Shown here piece after piece: positions 1 through 7,640 of a stretch of DNA of 49,927 nt (positions are counted from its first letter, which is position 1; every line of letters starts with the position of its first letter). Where the stretch lies: positions 1 through 49,927 of the forward strand of contig NZ_SJPU01000007.1 in the NCBI RefSeq assembly GCF_007860105.1. Reading direction: 5' to 3'. The notes under the pieces are model-generated. The model did no database searches, was not told where the DNA came from, and saw only the letters and a program-made list of their open reading frames with translations. This DNA comes from Allorhodopirellula heiligendammensis. Its GTDB lineage: Bacteria > Planctomycetota > Planctomycetia > Pirellulales > Pirellulaceae. Made by a program: the position numbers and the translations under genes.

Positions 1-1
1 G

Positions 2-109
2 ATGGCTCATCCAGAGAAAGTCCGCAGCTATCGCGAGGCTGAATCCCTGGCCCGAGCCGCCAAGACCAAAGAACGCCGAGCACGCCGCCGGAAACTAGCC
101 CGCAAATAG
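2..109 (+). CDS. 3' end of an unidentified gene, cut by the window edge
   Basis: An open frame runs from the first bases of the window to a TAG at 107-109 and encodes a very basic, Arg/Lys/Ala-rich tail ending RRRKLARK. The ATG at position 2 may be internal, since the reading frame is open to the window edge. No domain is recognisable. Basic tails of this kind occur on transposases and ribosome-associated proteins, but that is only a guess. The stop lies at the point where homology of the next, truncated oxidoreductase begins. Confidence 0.35.
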   Translation: MAHPEKVRSYREAESLARAAKTKERRARRRKLARK

Positions 110-729
110 TTCTGCCGAACGCTTACGGACGAACGCCGAATACTGCGAACATTGGTCTTCAGACTGCCGGAGTTGAAGTCAATGCTCAAAACTATATTCG
201 CGTCAATGATCGCTTAGAAACGTCTGCAGAGAATGTTTGGGCGATCGGCGAGTGTGCCGGAAGCCCGCAGTTCACTCATGCGTCATTCGATGACTTTCGC
301 GTTATTCGAGATAACTTGGCGGGCGGCAATCGCAGCACTGAAGATAGGCTGATGCCTTCCTGCCTGTTCACCGATCCGCAAGTTGCACATATCGGTCTGA
401 GCGAAAGGGAAGCTGCTCAACAGGGCATGGTGGTGCAAACGGTGCGATTGCCGATGAAGGCTGTACTGCGAACCCGAACGCTTGGCGAGACTCATGGTTT
501 CATGAAAGCGTTGATCGATGCTGACGACAAAATTGTCGGCTTTACCATGGTCGGCCCAGCAGCTGGAGAAGTGATGTTTGCTGTGCAGTTAGCGATGCAA
601 GCACAGCTACCCTTTACCGTCTTCCGTGACGCCATCATTGCGCATCCGACGATGGCCGAAGGTCTCGGAACACTTTTTAGTTCTGCAAAACAAAGCTCCA
701 AATCAAATCAACAGTTTGCACACACTTAA
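103..729 (+). pseudogene. 5'-truncated FAD-dependent pyridine nucleotide-disulfide oxidoreductase
   Basis: The frame encodes only the C-terminal part of a mercuric-reductase/dihydrolipoamide-dehydrogenase-like flavoprotein. Visible are GRTPNT (about 130-150), the second FAD motif in the form VWAIGECAGSPQFTH (about 235-280), the DDFRVIRDNL stretch typical of FAD-containing oxidoreductases, and the dimerisation domain with FTDPQVAHIGL and a terminal AHPTMAEGL motif. The N-terminal FAD-binding Rossmann fold, the redox CxxxxC and most of the NAD domain are absent, because upstream in this frame there is a stop at 40-42 and unrelated sequence. Homology begins near 103-115. The first ATG (316) would give only a 137-residue dimerisation domain. 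It is therefore probably a pseudogene left by a deletion or insertion. Confidence 0.75.
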
Positions 730-811
730 AGTTCGAGTTTTGGCTCGAATCGATGTACTTAACATGAGTTGAACTGAACCTTTCGTCACACCATTAGTAA
801 GTAGGTGAAAA

Positions 812-1555
812 ATGAGCTACGAAGTAACAGGCAAAACCGTTTTGGTTACGGGAGCAAATCGCGGCATCGGGCGAGCAATCGTCGAAGGCGCAATTCAGCG
901 TGGTGCGAAGAAAGTTTACGCGGCGGTGCGTAAACTCGATTCGGCCGATTCGTTGGTCGAAGAGTTTGGCGATCTTGTCGTTCCCGTCCAATTGGACCTG
1001 GAAAGCAAGGAGTCGATTAAAGCGGTCGCGAAAACAGCAACCGATGTCGATATGGTCGTGAACAACGCTGGGGTGCTGGAGCTTGCGAGTCCCCTAAGCG
1101 AGCACGCGGCGAGGTCACTTGAGCATGAGATGAAAGTCAACGTCTTCGGCTTGATACACATGGCTCAAGCATTCGCTCCGGTCTTGAAGGCCAACGGAGG
1201 TGGCGCATTCGTTCAATTGAACAGCGTCGGTTCCATCAAGGCGTTTTCTGAAGGCGCGACTTATGCGGCGTCGAAGGCAGCGAGTTACTCAATCACCCAA
1301 TCGTTGCGAGAAGTGCTCGCGAGCCAAGGCACTCGGGTCGTCAGCGTCCATCCTGGACCAATCGCAACCGACATGACGAGCAACTCGTCAATGGCTGACA
1401 TCGCGGAACCGCCATCTCTGGTCTCCGATTCAACTTGGGAATCGTTGCTCGAGGAGCAATTCCTCGCTTTCCCTGGTTCGATGGCAAAGCAGATGGGAGA
1501 AGCCTATCGAAGCTTTGCAGAAAACGTCATCGACGCGAAAACACCCGCTGCGTGA
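812..1555 (+). CDS. SDR family NAD(P)-dependent oxidoreductase
   Basis: This is a classical short-chain dehydrogenase of 247 residues with a single Rossmann fold. The cofactor motif TGANRGIG is at residues 13-20, NNAG at 84-87, the catalytic Asn at 110, Ser138 and the Y151-x3-K155 pair. The Arg after the glycine motif and the absence of an acidic residue at the end of beta-2 favour NADP(H), which is inference. The start is supported by AGGTG about 8 bases upstream. The substrate cannot be told. It is followed on the same strand by an NmrA-like gene, so the two may be cotranscribed. Confidence 0.85.
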   Translation: MSYEVTGKTVLVTGANRGIGRAIVEGAIQRGAKKVYAAVRKLDSADSLVEEFGDLVVPVQLDLESKESIKAVAKTATDVDMVVNNAGVLELASPLSEHAARSLEHEMKVNVFGLIHMAQAFAPVLKANGGGAFVQLNSVGSIKAFSEGATYAASKAASYSITQSLREVLASQGTRVVSVHPGPIATDMTSNSSMADIAEPPSLVSDSTWESLLEEQFLAFPGSMAKQMGEAYRSFAENVIDAKTPAA

Positions 1556-1607
1556 ACTTGGTCGACTTCGAGGTTCCTTCACACTAGAAATCCACGTGGC
1601 CGCAGAG

Positions 1608-2492
1608 ATGCCCAATTACACGCAAACAGTACGTCGTCCGCGCGTCGCAATCGCTGGAGCGACCGGCCAGGTCGGCGCGGCGCTTGTCCAAACCCTTTCC
1701 GGGGACCGGATCGACGTCGTGGCCCTCACCCGCGATCCGGGGAATGGCCGCATTCCGACGAGTGTCGATGTCGCAAAGATAGATTTCGAGGTGCCGCGGA
1801 CCCTCATGGATGCACTGCAGGGCACCGATCGGCTCTTCCTCGCGCACGGCACCTCGGATCGTCAGGTCGCTAACGAGATCGCGATCATCGACGCCGTGGT
1901 TGCCGCGGGCATTTCCCACATCGTAAAGCTGTCCGCCATGGGGCCGCCCACTAGGCTTCATCCTTTCAACTGGCATATAGAGATCGAGGCGCACTTGGCG
2001 AAGCAGGATATCGGCTACGCCGTGTTGCGCTCGGGCCCATTCGTCAACGGCCTTGCGCGAGCAGGCGCAACCGTCATAGATGGCACCTGGGGCGGCGCAG
2101 CCGGTGAAGGCCGGGTCAACCTCGTCGACACGCGCGATGTCGCGGACGTCGCACGCATCGCGCTTCTCGATGACAATTCGACGGGATCCCAGCGCGCCTA
2201 TCATCTGACCGGACCAAACGCGGTCAGTATGCCGGAAGTCGCACTGGAGCTATCACGGCTGCTTGGCCAGATGGTCGAATATCGTCACCGCGATCGAGCT
2301 GAGCACCGGAAACTCCTCATTGAATCGGGAGCTAGCGACATGGCCGCCGATCTCCGGCTCGGGCTTGACCGGCTCTTCAAGGACTCGGTCCTTGCGGAAA
2401 CGACCAACACAATCCTGGACGTCACGGGCAAGAAGGCCCGGTCCGTCTCAGGCTGGTTGAGTGACAACCTCTCGCTGTTCCAGCGGACGTAG
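1608..2492 (+). CDS. NmrA-like NAD(P)-binding protein (atypical SDR)
   Basis: This 294-residue atypical short-chain dehydrogenase has the N-terminal motif GATGQVG just after the start, as in NmrA/SDR-a5 proteins and quinone reductase-like QorB. It lacks the YxxxK pair of classical SDRs, so it may be a redox sensor, an NAD(P)H:quinone reductase or an isoflavone-reductase-like enzyme. An upstream in-frame ATG at 1515 lies inside the preceding SDR gene. The ATG at 1608 (or GTG at 1596) fits the family N-terminus better. Third codon positions are strongly G/C-rich compared with neighbours, suggesting recent acquisition, perhaps from a proteobacterium. Confidence 0.8.
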   Translation: MPNYTQTVRRPRVAIAGATGQVGAALVQTLSGDRIDVVALTRDPGNGRIPTSVDVAKIDFEVPRTLMDALQGTDRLFLAHGTSDRQVANEIAIIDAVVAAGISHIVKLSAMGPPTRLHPFNWHIEIEAHLAKQDIGYAVLRSGPFVNGLARAGATVIDGTWGGAAGEGRVNLVDTRDVADVARIALLDDNSTGSQRAYHLTGPNAVSMPEVALELSRLLGQMVEYRHRDRAEHRKLLIESGASDMAADLRLGLDRLFKDSVLAETTNTILDVTGKKARSVSGWLSDNLSLFQRT

Positions 2493-2793
2493 CAGCATTG
2501 ACGATTTAACCCCTCTAGTTTGCCAAGGAGCGAGACGTGGCCACGCGCTGGTGCTTGGCGCTGATTGGCGAGTTTTAACACGAAGAAATATTCATCAGCT
2601 GGAAAATAGATGACATTTCAACGTCGCCAGCTAGCGTGCGTAACGAGTGAAGACATAGTCGCGTTGGTTAAAAGGTGATGTCCAATCCCGTGACGACACC
2701 GCCAAGCATGGCGAATAATAACACAATGAAAAACATTGTTTTCATACGATCTGTTGTTAAAGTGACTGTCCATTTTCTACACGTTCAACGCAG
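2493..2793. other. Intergenic region with one possible small ORF
   Basis: About 300 bases lie between the NmrA-like gene (+) and the stop of the minus-strand SDR. The only structure seen is a possible 25-codon hydrophobic peptide on the minus strand (2668-2745), listed separately. No convincing terminator hairpin with a T-run was found. Confidence 0.5.
2668..2745 (-). CDS. Possible 25-residue hydrophobic peptide
   Basis: On the minus strand an ATG at 2743-2745 opens a 25-codon frame ending at TAA (2668-2670). It encodes a Lys followed by an almost uninterrupted hydrophobic stretch (FFIVLLFAML) and a Gly/Val-rich end, a plausible single membrane-spanning peptide. It lies downstream of the tetR-SDR operon on the same strand. 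No good Shine-Dalgarno sequence is visible and no homologue is recalled, so it may be chance. Confidence 0.25.
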   Translation of the reverse strand: MKTMFFIVLLFAMLGGVVTGLDITF

Positions 2794-3633
2794 TCATTCT
2801 TCCGGGTAGTCCGTCGAAACGCTCAGTTCACGCCAGCGCCGAAGCTCTTCTAATCTTGCGAGATCGGCTTGCTCCAGTGCGTTCACAGCATCATTGCCCA
2901 GCGGTATACGCAGCGGTGGCTGATCCATTGCGGCAACCTTCAGTATTACTTGTGCCGCGCGAAACGGATCGCCCGGCTGCCGACCGTCGTACGCCCGCTG
3001 CATCCGCACAGCAGCACCCACGACGGCGTCGTACTCAGGCCGACCTGTACTCAACGAAGTTGAGGAGCCTGCGAAGTCTGTCCGAAATCCACCTGGTTCG
3101 ATGATGGTGACGTTGACTCCGACGAGCGACATCTCGATCGCAAGCACTTCGGAGAATCCTTCCACGCCCCATTTCGCTGCGGAATAGGGCGCCCGCCCAG
3201 GAGCGCCGATGCGACCGCCCACCGAGGAAAACTGAATGATGTGGCCCGATCCCTGCTGACGCATGATTGGAATGGCCGCCTTCGTGACGATGATGGTTCC
3301 AAACAGGTTCGTTTCAATCTGCCGACGAAACTCGTCAAGATCGGTGTCTTCGATCGAATTCACGTTACCGTAGCCGGCACAATTCACAAGTACATCGAGA
3401 CCTCCAAATTCATCGACGGCGACTCGAATTGCTCTCTCGGCGGCAACCGGGTCGGTCACATCCAGATCTACCGTACGTACCTGGTCGTCAAACTGCTCTA
3501 AAAAATCAGCAAGTTGCGAAGCCTGACGCGCCGTGGCGACGAGACGATGTCCCGCACTGAGCACGCTCTCGGCGAGTGCGCGACCGATGCCTCTGGAACT
3601 GCCCGTAAGTAGCCATCGTTGTGACATAACCAT
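2794..3633 (-). CDS. SDR family oxidoreductase, partner of the TetR gene
   Basis: This is a 279-residue classical short-chain dehydrogenase with TGSSRGIG at residues 10-17, NCAG at 84-87, catalytic Ser near 136-137 and Y150-x3-K154. The C-terminus is extended and proline-rich, as in the SDR oxidoreductases that end with PLRIPLG. The gene begins six bases after the stop of the TetR-family gene on the same strand, so the two form an operon and the regulator probably senses a substrate or product of this enzyme. A second Met at codon 3 (3627) is an equally possible start; GAGG lies 5-11 bases upstream of the two candidates. Confidence 0.85.
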   Translation of the reverse strand: MVMSQRWLLTGSSRGIGRALAESVLSAGHRLVATARQASQLADFLEQFDDQVRTVDLDVTDPVAAERAIRVAVDEFGGLDVLVNCAGYGNVNSIEDTDLDEFRRQIETNLFGTIIVTKAAIPIMRQQGSGHIIQFSSVGGRIGAPGRAPYSAAKWGVEGFSEVLAIEMSLVGVNVTIIEPGGFRTDFAGSSTSLSTGRPEYDAVVGAAVRMQRAYDGRQPGDPFRAAQVILKVAAMDQPPLRIPLGNDAVNALEQADLARLEELRRWRELSVSTDYPEE

Positions 3634-3639
3634 CGAACC

Positions 3640-4284
3640 TCATTCACTCGCCATTGCCTTCACAAAAACGTCCCAGCGATCGTCAAACAGCTTACGTGCC
3701 GCGTGGCTGCTGATCGGTGTCGCATCGCGCATCCGGACTCTGTTGTTCGCACCCTCCAACAGGTCGATGAGTATTTCGCAAATCGATGTGACGCTGCCGG
3801 ATCGCAGATGTCCCGCGGACTGCGCCAACGAAACCGCATTCAGCAACGGTTGCAGTGCGGACTTCGTCCATTCAGCTAAGCGTTCACGTAGGTCAGGCGA
3901 AACGACAGCCTCGGCGCTGACCAAAAGATAGAACGCGGAGTAGTCGCGTGATGAACCGAACTTGAAGTACCGAAGTGCCACTTCGTGTAGCGATTCAAGT
4001 TTGTCGGTCGTTTTCGCACCTGCCGAACTCAACTCGTTACGAAACGCGTTGATATCTCGCTCGACGACCGCGTTGAGCAATTGTGCCTTGCTGGCATAGC
4101 GGCGGTAGATCGTGTGCTTGGAAACACCGAGTGTCCCGGCAAGCTCGTCGATCGAACTGTTGGCGATCCCTTTTTGGCTAAAAAGTAGGCGAGCCGCATC
4201 AAGGACGCGAACGTCAATCGCCGCCGCTTCGTCCTTCGTTGGCCGACCAAGTGATTTACGTTTTACCATGACATGCTGCTTCAT
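3640..4284 (-). CDS. TetR/AcrR family transcriptional regulator
   Basis: The N-terminal helix-turn-helix reads AARLLFSQKGIANSSIDELAGTLGVSKHTIYRRYASKAQLL, here noted only by its key elements: a TetR recognition helix with SKHTIYRRYASK. A C-terminal ligand-binding domain with TetR_C-like features follows, ending near ANNRVRMRD. Starts at 4308, 4284 and 4269 are all in frame. 4284 has AGGAAA directly upstream but at short spacing; 4269 has no ribosome-binding site. The gene is transcribed away from the ABC-F gene and immediately precedes an SDR. Repression of its own operon, and perhaps of the ABC-F gene, is inferred from the arrangement and from half-sites in the shared promoter region. Confidence 0.85.
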   Translation of the reverse strand: MKQHVMVKRKSLGRPTKDEAAAIDVRVLDAARLLFSQKGIANSSIDELAGTLGVSKHTIYRRYASKAQLLNAVVERDINAFRNELSSAGAKTTDKLESLHEVALRYFKFGSSRDYSAFYLLVSAEAVVSPDLRERLAEWTKSALQPLLNAVSLAQSAGHLRSGSVTSICEILIDLLEGANNRVRMRDATPISSHAARKLFDDRWDVFVKAMASE

Positions 4285-4304
4285 TTTCCTGACACTGAAA
4301 AATA

Positions 4305-4357
4305 GCACGGTGCCGTTGCATTCCTGACGGGCATGCTATAAAAGCACTGTATCGTGC
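4305..4357. promoter_or_regulatory. Divergent promoter region with AGCAC/GTGCC half-sites
   Basis: The space between tetR and the ABC-F gene holds two dyads built of the same half-sites. One is AGCAC-G-GTGCC (4304-4314). The other is AGCAC-N6-GTGCC (4343-4358). Between them are TTGCAT (4317-4322) and TATAAA (4337-4342), a -35/-10-like pair with a short 15-base spacer pointing toward the ABC-F gene. A TetR dimer binding here would cover the promoter. This is a pattern reading, not a proven operator. Confidence 0.35.
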
Positions 4358-4385
4358 CATTAACAGTTATTCAAGAGTCGAAGCA

Positions 4386-5972
4386 ATGTCGCAAATAACA
4401 TTGACGCAAATCAGTTGGTCTACACCGGATGGTCACAAACTGTTTCAGAACTTTGATCTCAATGTAGTTCGCGAGCGAATTGGAATCGTCGGAAGAAACG
4501 GCGTCGGCAAGTCGACGTTACTCAAGCTCATTAGCGGTGAGCTGCAGTCTGCCACAGGCCGCGTTGTAGTTGCGGGAAAGCTGGGCGTGCTGCAACAGCA
4601 AGTGCAAATCGGACCAGACGAAACCGTAGCCGATCTTTTCGGCGCCAGCAAAGCGATAGAAATCTTGCGTCGAGCCGAAGTGGGGCAAGCAACGATAGAG
4701 GAGCTCGCGGATGCCGACTGGACGCTTGAAGGCGGGATTGCGGCGGCGCTTGGGCGAGTTGGGCTGCAGGTCCGCCCCGAGACACGACTGCGCGAGCTAT
4801 CCGGAGGTCAGTGGACCCGGGCATGCATCGCGGTCGTGCTGTACCAAGCTCCCGATTTTCTACTACTTGATGAGCCGACGAACAATCTGGATCGCGCCGG
4901 ACGGGAGGCGGTGATCAGTCTGATCTCCAACTGGAAAGCAGGTGCGATTGTTTCCAGCCACGATAGAGAGCTGTTGGAACAGATGGACGCGATCGTCGAA
5001 CTGACGTCAATCGGCGTTTTTCGCTACGGAGGCAACTGGAGTCAGTATCGCCAGGAAAAAGCGATCGAGCTGGAAGCCGCACAACACGATTTGGCACACG
5101 CGAAACGACACGCGGTCAAGGTCAAACGAGATGCCCAAACGGCGTTAGAGAGAAAGCAGCGTCGAGATGCCTCCGGGTCCAAAACTCAATCCCGAGGTGA
5201 CATCCCACGCATACTGCTGGGGGCACGGAAAAACAGCGCCGAATCGAGCAAAGGCAACAGCGTAAGACGCTCCATGCAACAAAAGGCTCGAGCAGAAGAG
5301 ACTGTGGAGCGGGCCCTCGCACGCGTTGAAATCGTGGATGAACTCTCGATCAATGTCCAACCTACCGGGCTCTCAAACAGCCGCATCGTCGCAAAGTTCG
5401 ATGCCGTTTCTGCTGGCTATGATTCTGACAGGCCAATCATTCATGATCTCTCTTTTTCGCTGTTCGGTCCTGAGCGAGTCGCACTCGTTGGCCCCAACGG
5501 CTCCGGCAAGACGACCGTCATTCGGTTGCTTGAAGGTCAGGTGACTCCTCTGCATGGAACCGTCTCCGTTTCTGACAACTTGGCGGTCTTGGACCAGCGA
5601 GTAAACTTCCTAGACCCCAGTCTTTCCATCCTCGACAACTTCAAACGGCGCAACCCGACATCAGATGAAAACCTATGTCGTCGCACGCTGGCCAGTTTTC
5701 TATTCAAGTCAGATGCTGTCCTTCAAACGGTGGGCACGCTCAGCGGCGGCCAGATACTTCGAGCCGGACTAGCATGTGTGCTAGGAGCCCCCAAGCCACC
5801 ATCGATGTTGATCCTCGACGAACCCACGAACCACCTCGACATCGATTCCATCGAAGCCATCGAACAAGGACTCAACGCCTACGACGGTGCTCTCTTAGTC
5901 GCCTCCCACGACGACGTTTTCCTCAACAACATCAAAACGACGCGGCGGATCGATTTGAGCAACCAGCGATAA
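4386..5972 (+). CDS. ABC-F family ATPase (duplicated ABC domains)
   Basis: This 528-residue protein has two nucleotide-binding domains and no membrane segment, as in the ABC-F ribosome-associated ATPases. The first domain has Walker A GRNGVGKS (36-43), signature LSGGQ (138-142), Walker B with DEPTNNLD (162-169) and SHD (191-193). A charged helical linker (about 220-330) follows. The second domain has GPNGSGKT (369-376), LSGGQ (452-456) and DEPTNHLD (478-485). Members act on translating ribosomes, either housekeeping or giving resistance to ribosome-targeting antibiotics. The neighbouring divergent TetR gene suggests inducible resistance, but the subfamily cannot be assigned by eye. Confidence 0.9.
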   Translation: MSQITLTQISWSTPDGHKLFQNFDLNVVRERIGIVGRNGVGKSTLLKLISGELQSATGRVVVAGKLGVLQQQVQIGPDETVADLFGASKAIEILRRAEVGQATIEELADADWTLEGGIAAALGRVGLQVRPETRLRELSGGQWTRACIAVVLYQAPDFLLLDEPTNNLDRAGREAVISLISNWKAGAIVSSHDRELLEQMDAIVELTSIGVFRYGGNWSQYRQEKAIELEAAQHDLAHAKRHAVKVKRDAQTALERKQRRDASGSKTQSRGDIPRILLGARKNSAESSKGNSVRRSMQQKARAEETVERALARVEIVDELSINVQPTGLSNSRIVAKFDAVSAGYDSDRPIIHDLSFSLFGPERVALVGPNGSGKTTVIRLLEGQVTPLHGTVSVSDNLAVLDQRVNFLDPSLSILDNFKRRNPTSDENLCRRTLASFLFKSDAVLQTVGTLSGGQILRAGLACVLGAPKPPSMLILDEPTNHLDIDSIEAIEQGLNAYDGALLVASHDDVFLNNIKTTRRIDLSNQR

Positions 5973-6169
5973 CGTCGCGAACAACCGTTCGGCAGAAAAC
6001 CACCGTTAGAATTGACGACATGCTCAAATTAACATCGCGACACGACATCGGCCAAAATATTGAACATTTACCGTACCTGTTTACCCAGCCAAAAATTGGT
6101 GTTGGTGGATTTGGGGTAAACCGATCAGAATTGGTGGGTCATGGATGTGTGCGTCACCCGAAGACGCGC

Positions 6170-6468
6170 GTTGCCAATGAACGCTTCGCCAAGTTCTTGG
6201 AAAGCATCTCGATGATCTGTTCGCGTTCCTGCGTCACGCCGCTGCCGATGCAACGAACTGGCGTGGCGAACAGGCGTTCCGTGCAGCGGTGGTGAATCGA
6301 AAAGTATGGGGCGGCAACCGAATCGAGGTCGGAGCGCCGGCCCAATCGCGGATCATGAGTGTGATATTAACGTGCAAGCAACGACTGGCCGAGCCTTTCG
6401 ACTTCATCCGCCGTCAACTGACCGCAACAACCCCGCTAACCCTGCCGCTGCTCATCACGGACGGGTAA
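6170..6468 (+). pseudogene. IS66-type transposase C-terminal remnant
   Basis: From 6181 to a TAA at 6466-6468 one frame encodes a typical IS66 transposase tail: HLDDLFAFLR, then DATNWRGEQAFRAAVVNRK, then WGGNR, then a helical region with SVILTCKQRLAEPFDF. Just upstream, ANERFAKFL (from 6170) belongs to the same family alignment but lies in a different frame, so a frameshift sits near 6190. All of the catalytic DDE core upstream is missing. The remnant ends exactly where the next decayed gene begins, so this insertion event probably removed that gene's 5' end. Confidence 0.7.
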
Positions 6469-7038
6469 ACAAGTACTGATATGTTCTATCTCGGCGCTGC
6501 AAAAGCCAACGGCCAGCCGTACATTCGATACCGAGGTGGCTCGATTGGGCTCTCAAAAGTAATTGACGAACGGACGCTCGGGTTTGCTGATTCTGCTGAC
6601 AATCGCCAGTACATCACGCTCGGAAATCTTTCCGACAACCCGAAGGGGTTCAACTTTTTGGTGGACTGCGCGAATAGCTAACGTGGGAAGCTTCGGGGCA
6701 CAGCGGAGGTGAGCGAAGATGGCCAGGAATTGATGAATCCGCTGCGTGACGGGAACTATACAGGCAAAGTTGAAAGTGCGATTCGATTTCATTTAGAGAC
6801 GTGGGACGTTAACTGCCAACAGTACATCCACAAACGATTCTCTGAACGTCAAATTACCCCGGGGATTGAAAAACTCCACTCGCGGGCGTTAGAACTTGAA
6901 ACGCAATTGGCTGCTTTGCGCGATCAGGCTGATTGCCAACCAGACGCCGGAACCGGAACGCTAACGCTCCTTGGTCTAGCCGTCATGCCAGTGCTGGGAA
7001 ACCCAACTAGAGTTAGCTCAAGAGACGCCCATCATTAG
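6469..7038 (+). pseudogene. Decayed pyridoxamine 5'-phosphate oxidase-like FMN protein
   Basis: The frame starts directly after the IS66 remnant and encodes the flavin split-barrel signature MFYLGAAKANGQPYIRYRGG, then LGFADSADNRQYITLGNL and DNPKGFNFLVD. It is interrupted by an in-frame TAA at 6679-6681. It resumes in the same frame with RGKLRGTAEVSED and SAIRFHLETWDVNCQQYIHKRF, typical of PNPOx-like proteins, to a stop at 7036-7038. The first approximately 30-40 residues of the family are missing. With a lost start region and a nonsense codon the gene is almost certainly inactive. Confidence 0.75.
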
Positions 7039-7054
7039 AAAATCTTATAGATAA

Positions 7055-7443
7055 AACGCTGCCGATCAAGGTTGGTTCAGGTTCTACTATACGCTTCCCC
7101 ATGCATCGTACTGTGATTGCGAGTGCATGGATTGCGAGTACATGAACTTTCGATCACTTCGTGTGATGAATGAGGTTCGGGTAGTCACATTCCCGAATGG
7201 CCGGGAAGAGTGGCCATGGATTCACGCTGATGAACTGCTCTATTTGTTGAGGCTTGGTCAAGGCGAAACAGGGAAATCAAGATTCCCGCCGGCCGTTACG
7301 CTTGGCTCCAGGTGCTTCGTGGTACCGTGGCTTGCAACAATAATCCGATGGCGGCCGGAAACTATGCCGCAGTCGAGAATGAAGTGCAGGTTCAACTCTC
7401 CGCGACTAGCTCGGCTGAAATCATGCTGTTTGATTTAGCGTAG
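7055..7443 (+). pseudogene. Decayed pirin-family gene with internal deletion
   Basis: Beginning after a stop at 7052-7054, the frame encodes a degenerate pirin N-terminus: DQGWFRFYYTLPHASY corresponds to the family's HGWLDTYHTFSFADY, and MNFRSLRVMNE to GFRSLRVINED. The cupin core with its HPHRDME metal ligands is absent. The sequence jumps to the C-terminal cupin (FPNGREEW, LLYLLRLGQGET), then needs a shift of frame near 7285 to continue as AGRYAWLQVLRGTV and EIMLFDLA before TAG at 7441-7443. Pirins are metal-binding cupins, some with quercetinase activity. This copy cannot be functional. Confidence 0.65.
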
Positions 7444-7640
7444 CGAGCTGATAGGCGTGGACCTTCAATCATCCAACAATAACCCGAGTTTTTCGTAAAA
7501 TGCGCGACCAGAGTTGCTGCGCACCTTGGTCCGGCCAACCGCGTGAAACGCATCGACAGATCGGCTGGATGTGCGGTAAACTTCATACGCGCTGGCGGCA
7601 TTGAATTCGTTTCAGAATGTTGGTGTTCCTGGAGACGACC

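Noticed and set aside
1584..2204. Minus-strand frame of 206 codons antisense to the NmrA-like gene
   Set aside because: High GC at third positions of the real gene removes stops on the other strand; no domain is visible.
5675..6295. Plus-strand frame crossing the end of the ABC-F gene
   Set aside because: Its first half is out of frame with the second Walker B region of the ABC-F gene. Only the last part coincides with the IS66 remnant and is described there.
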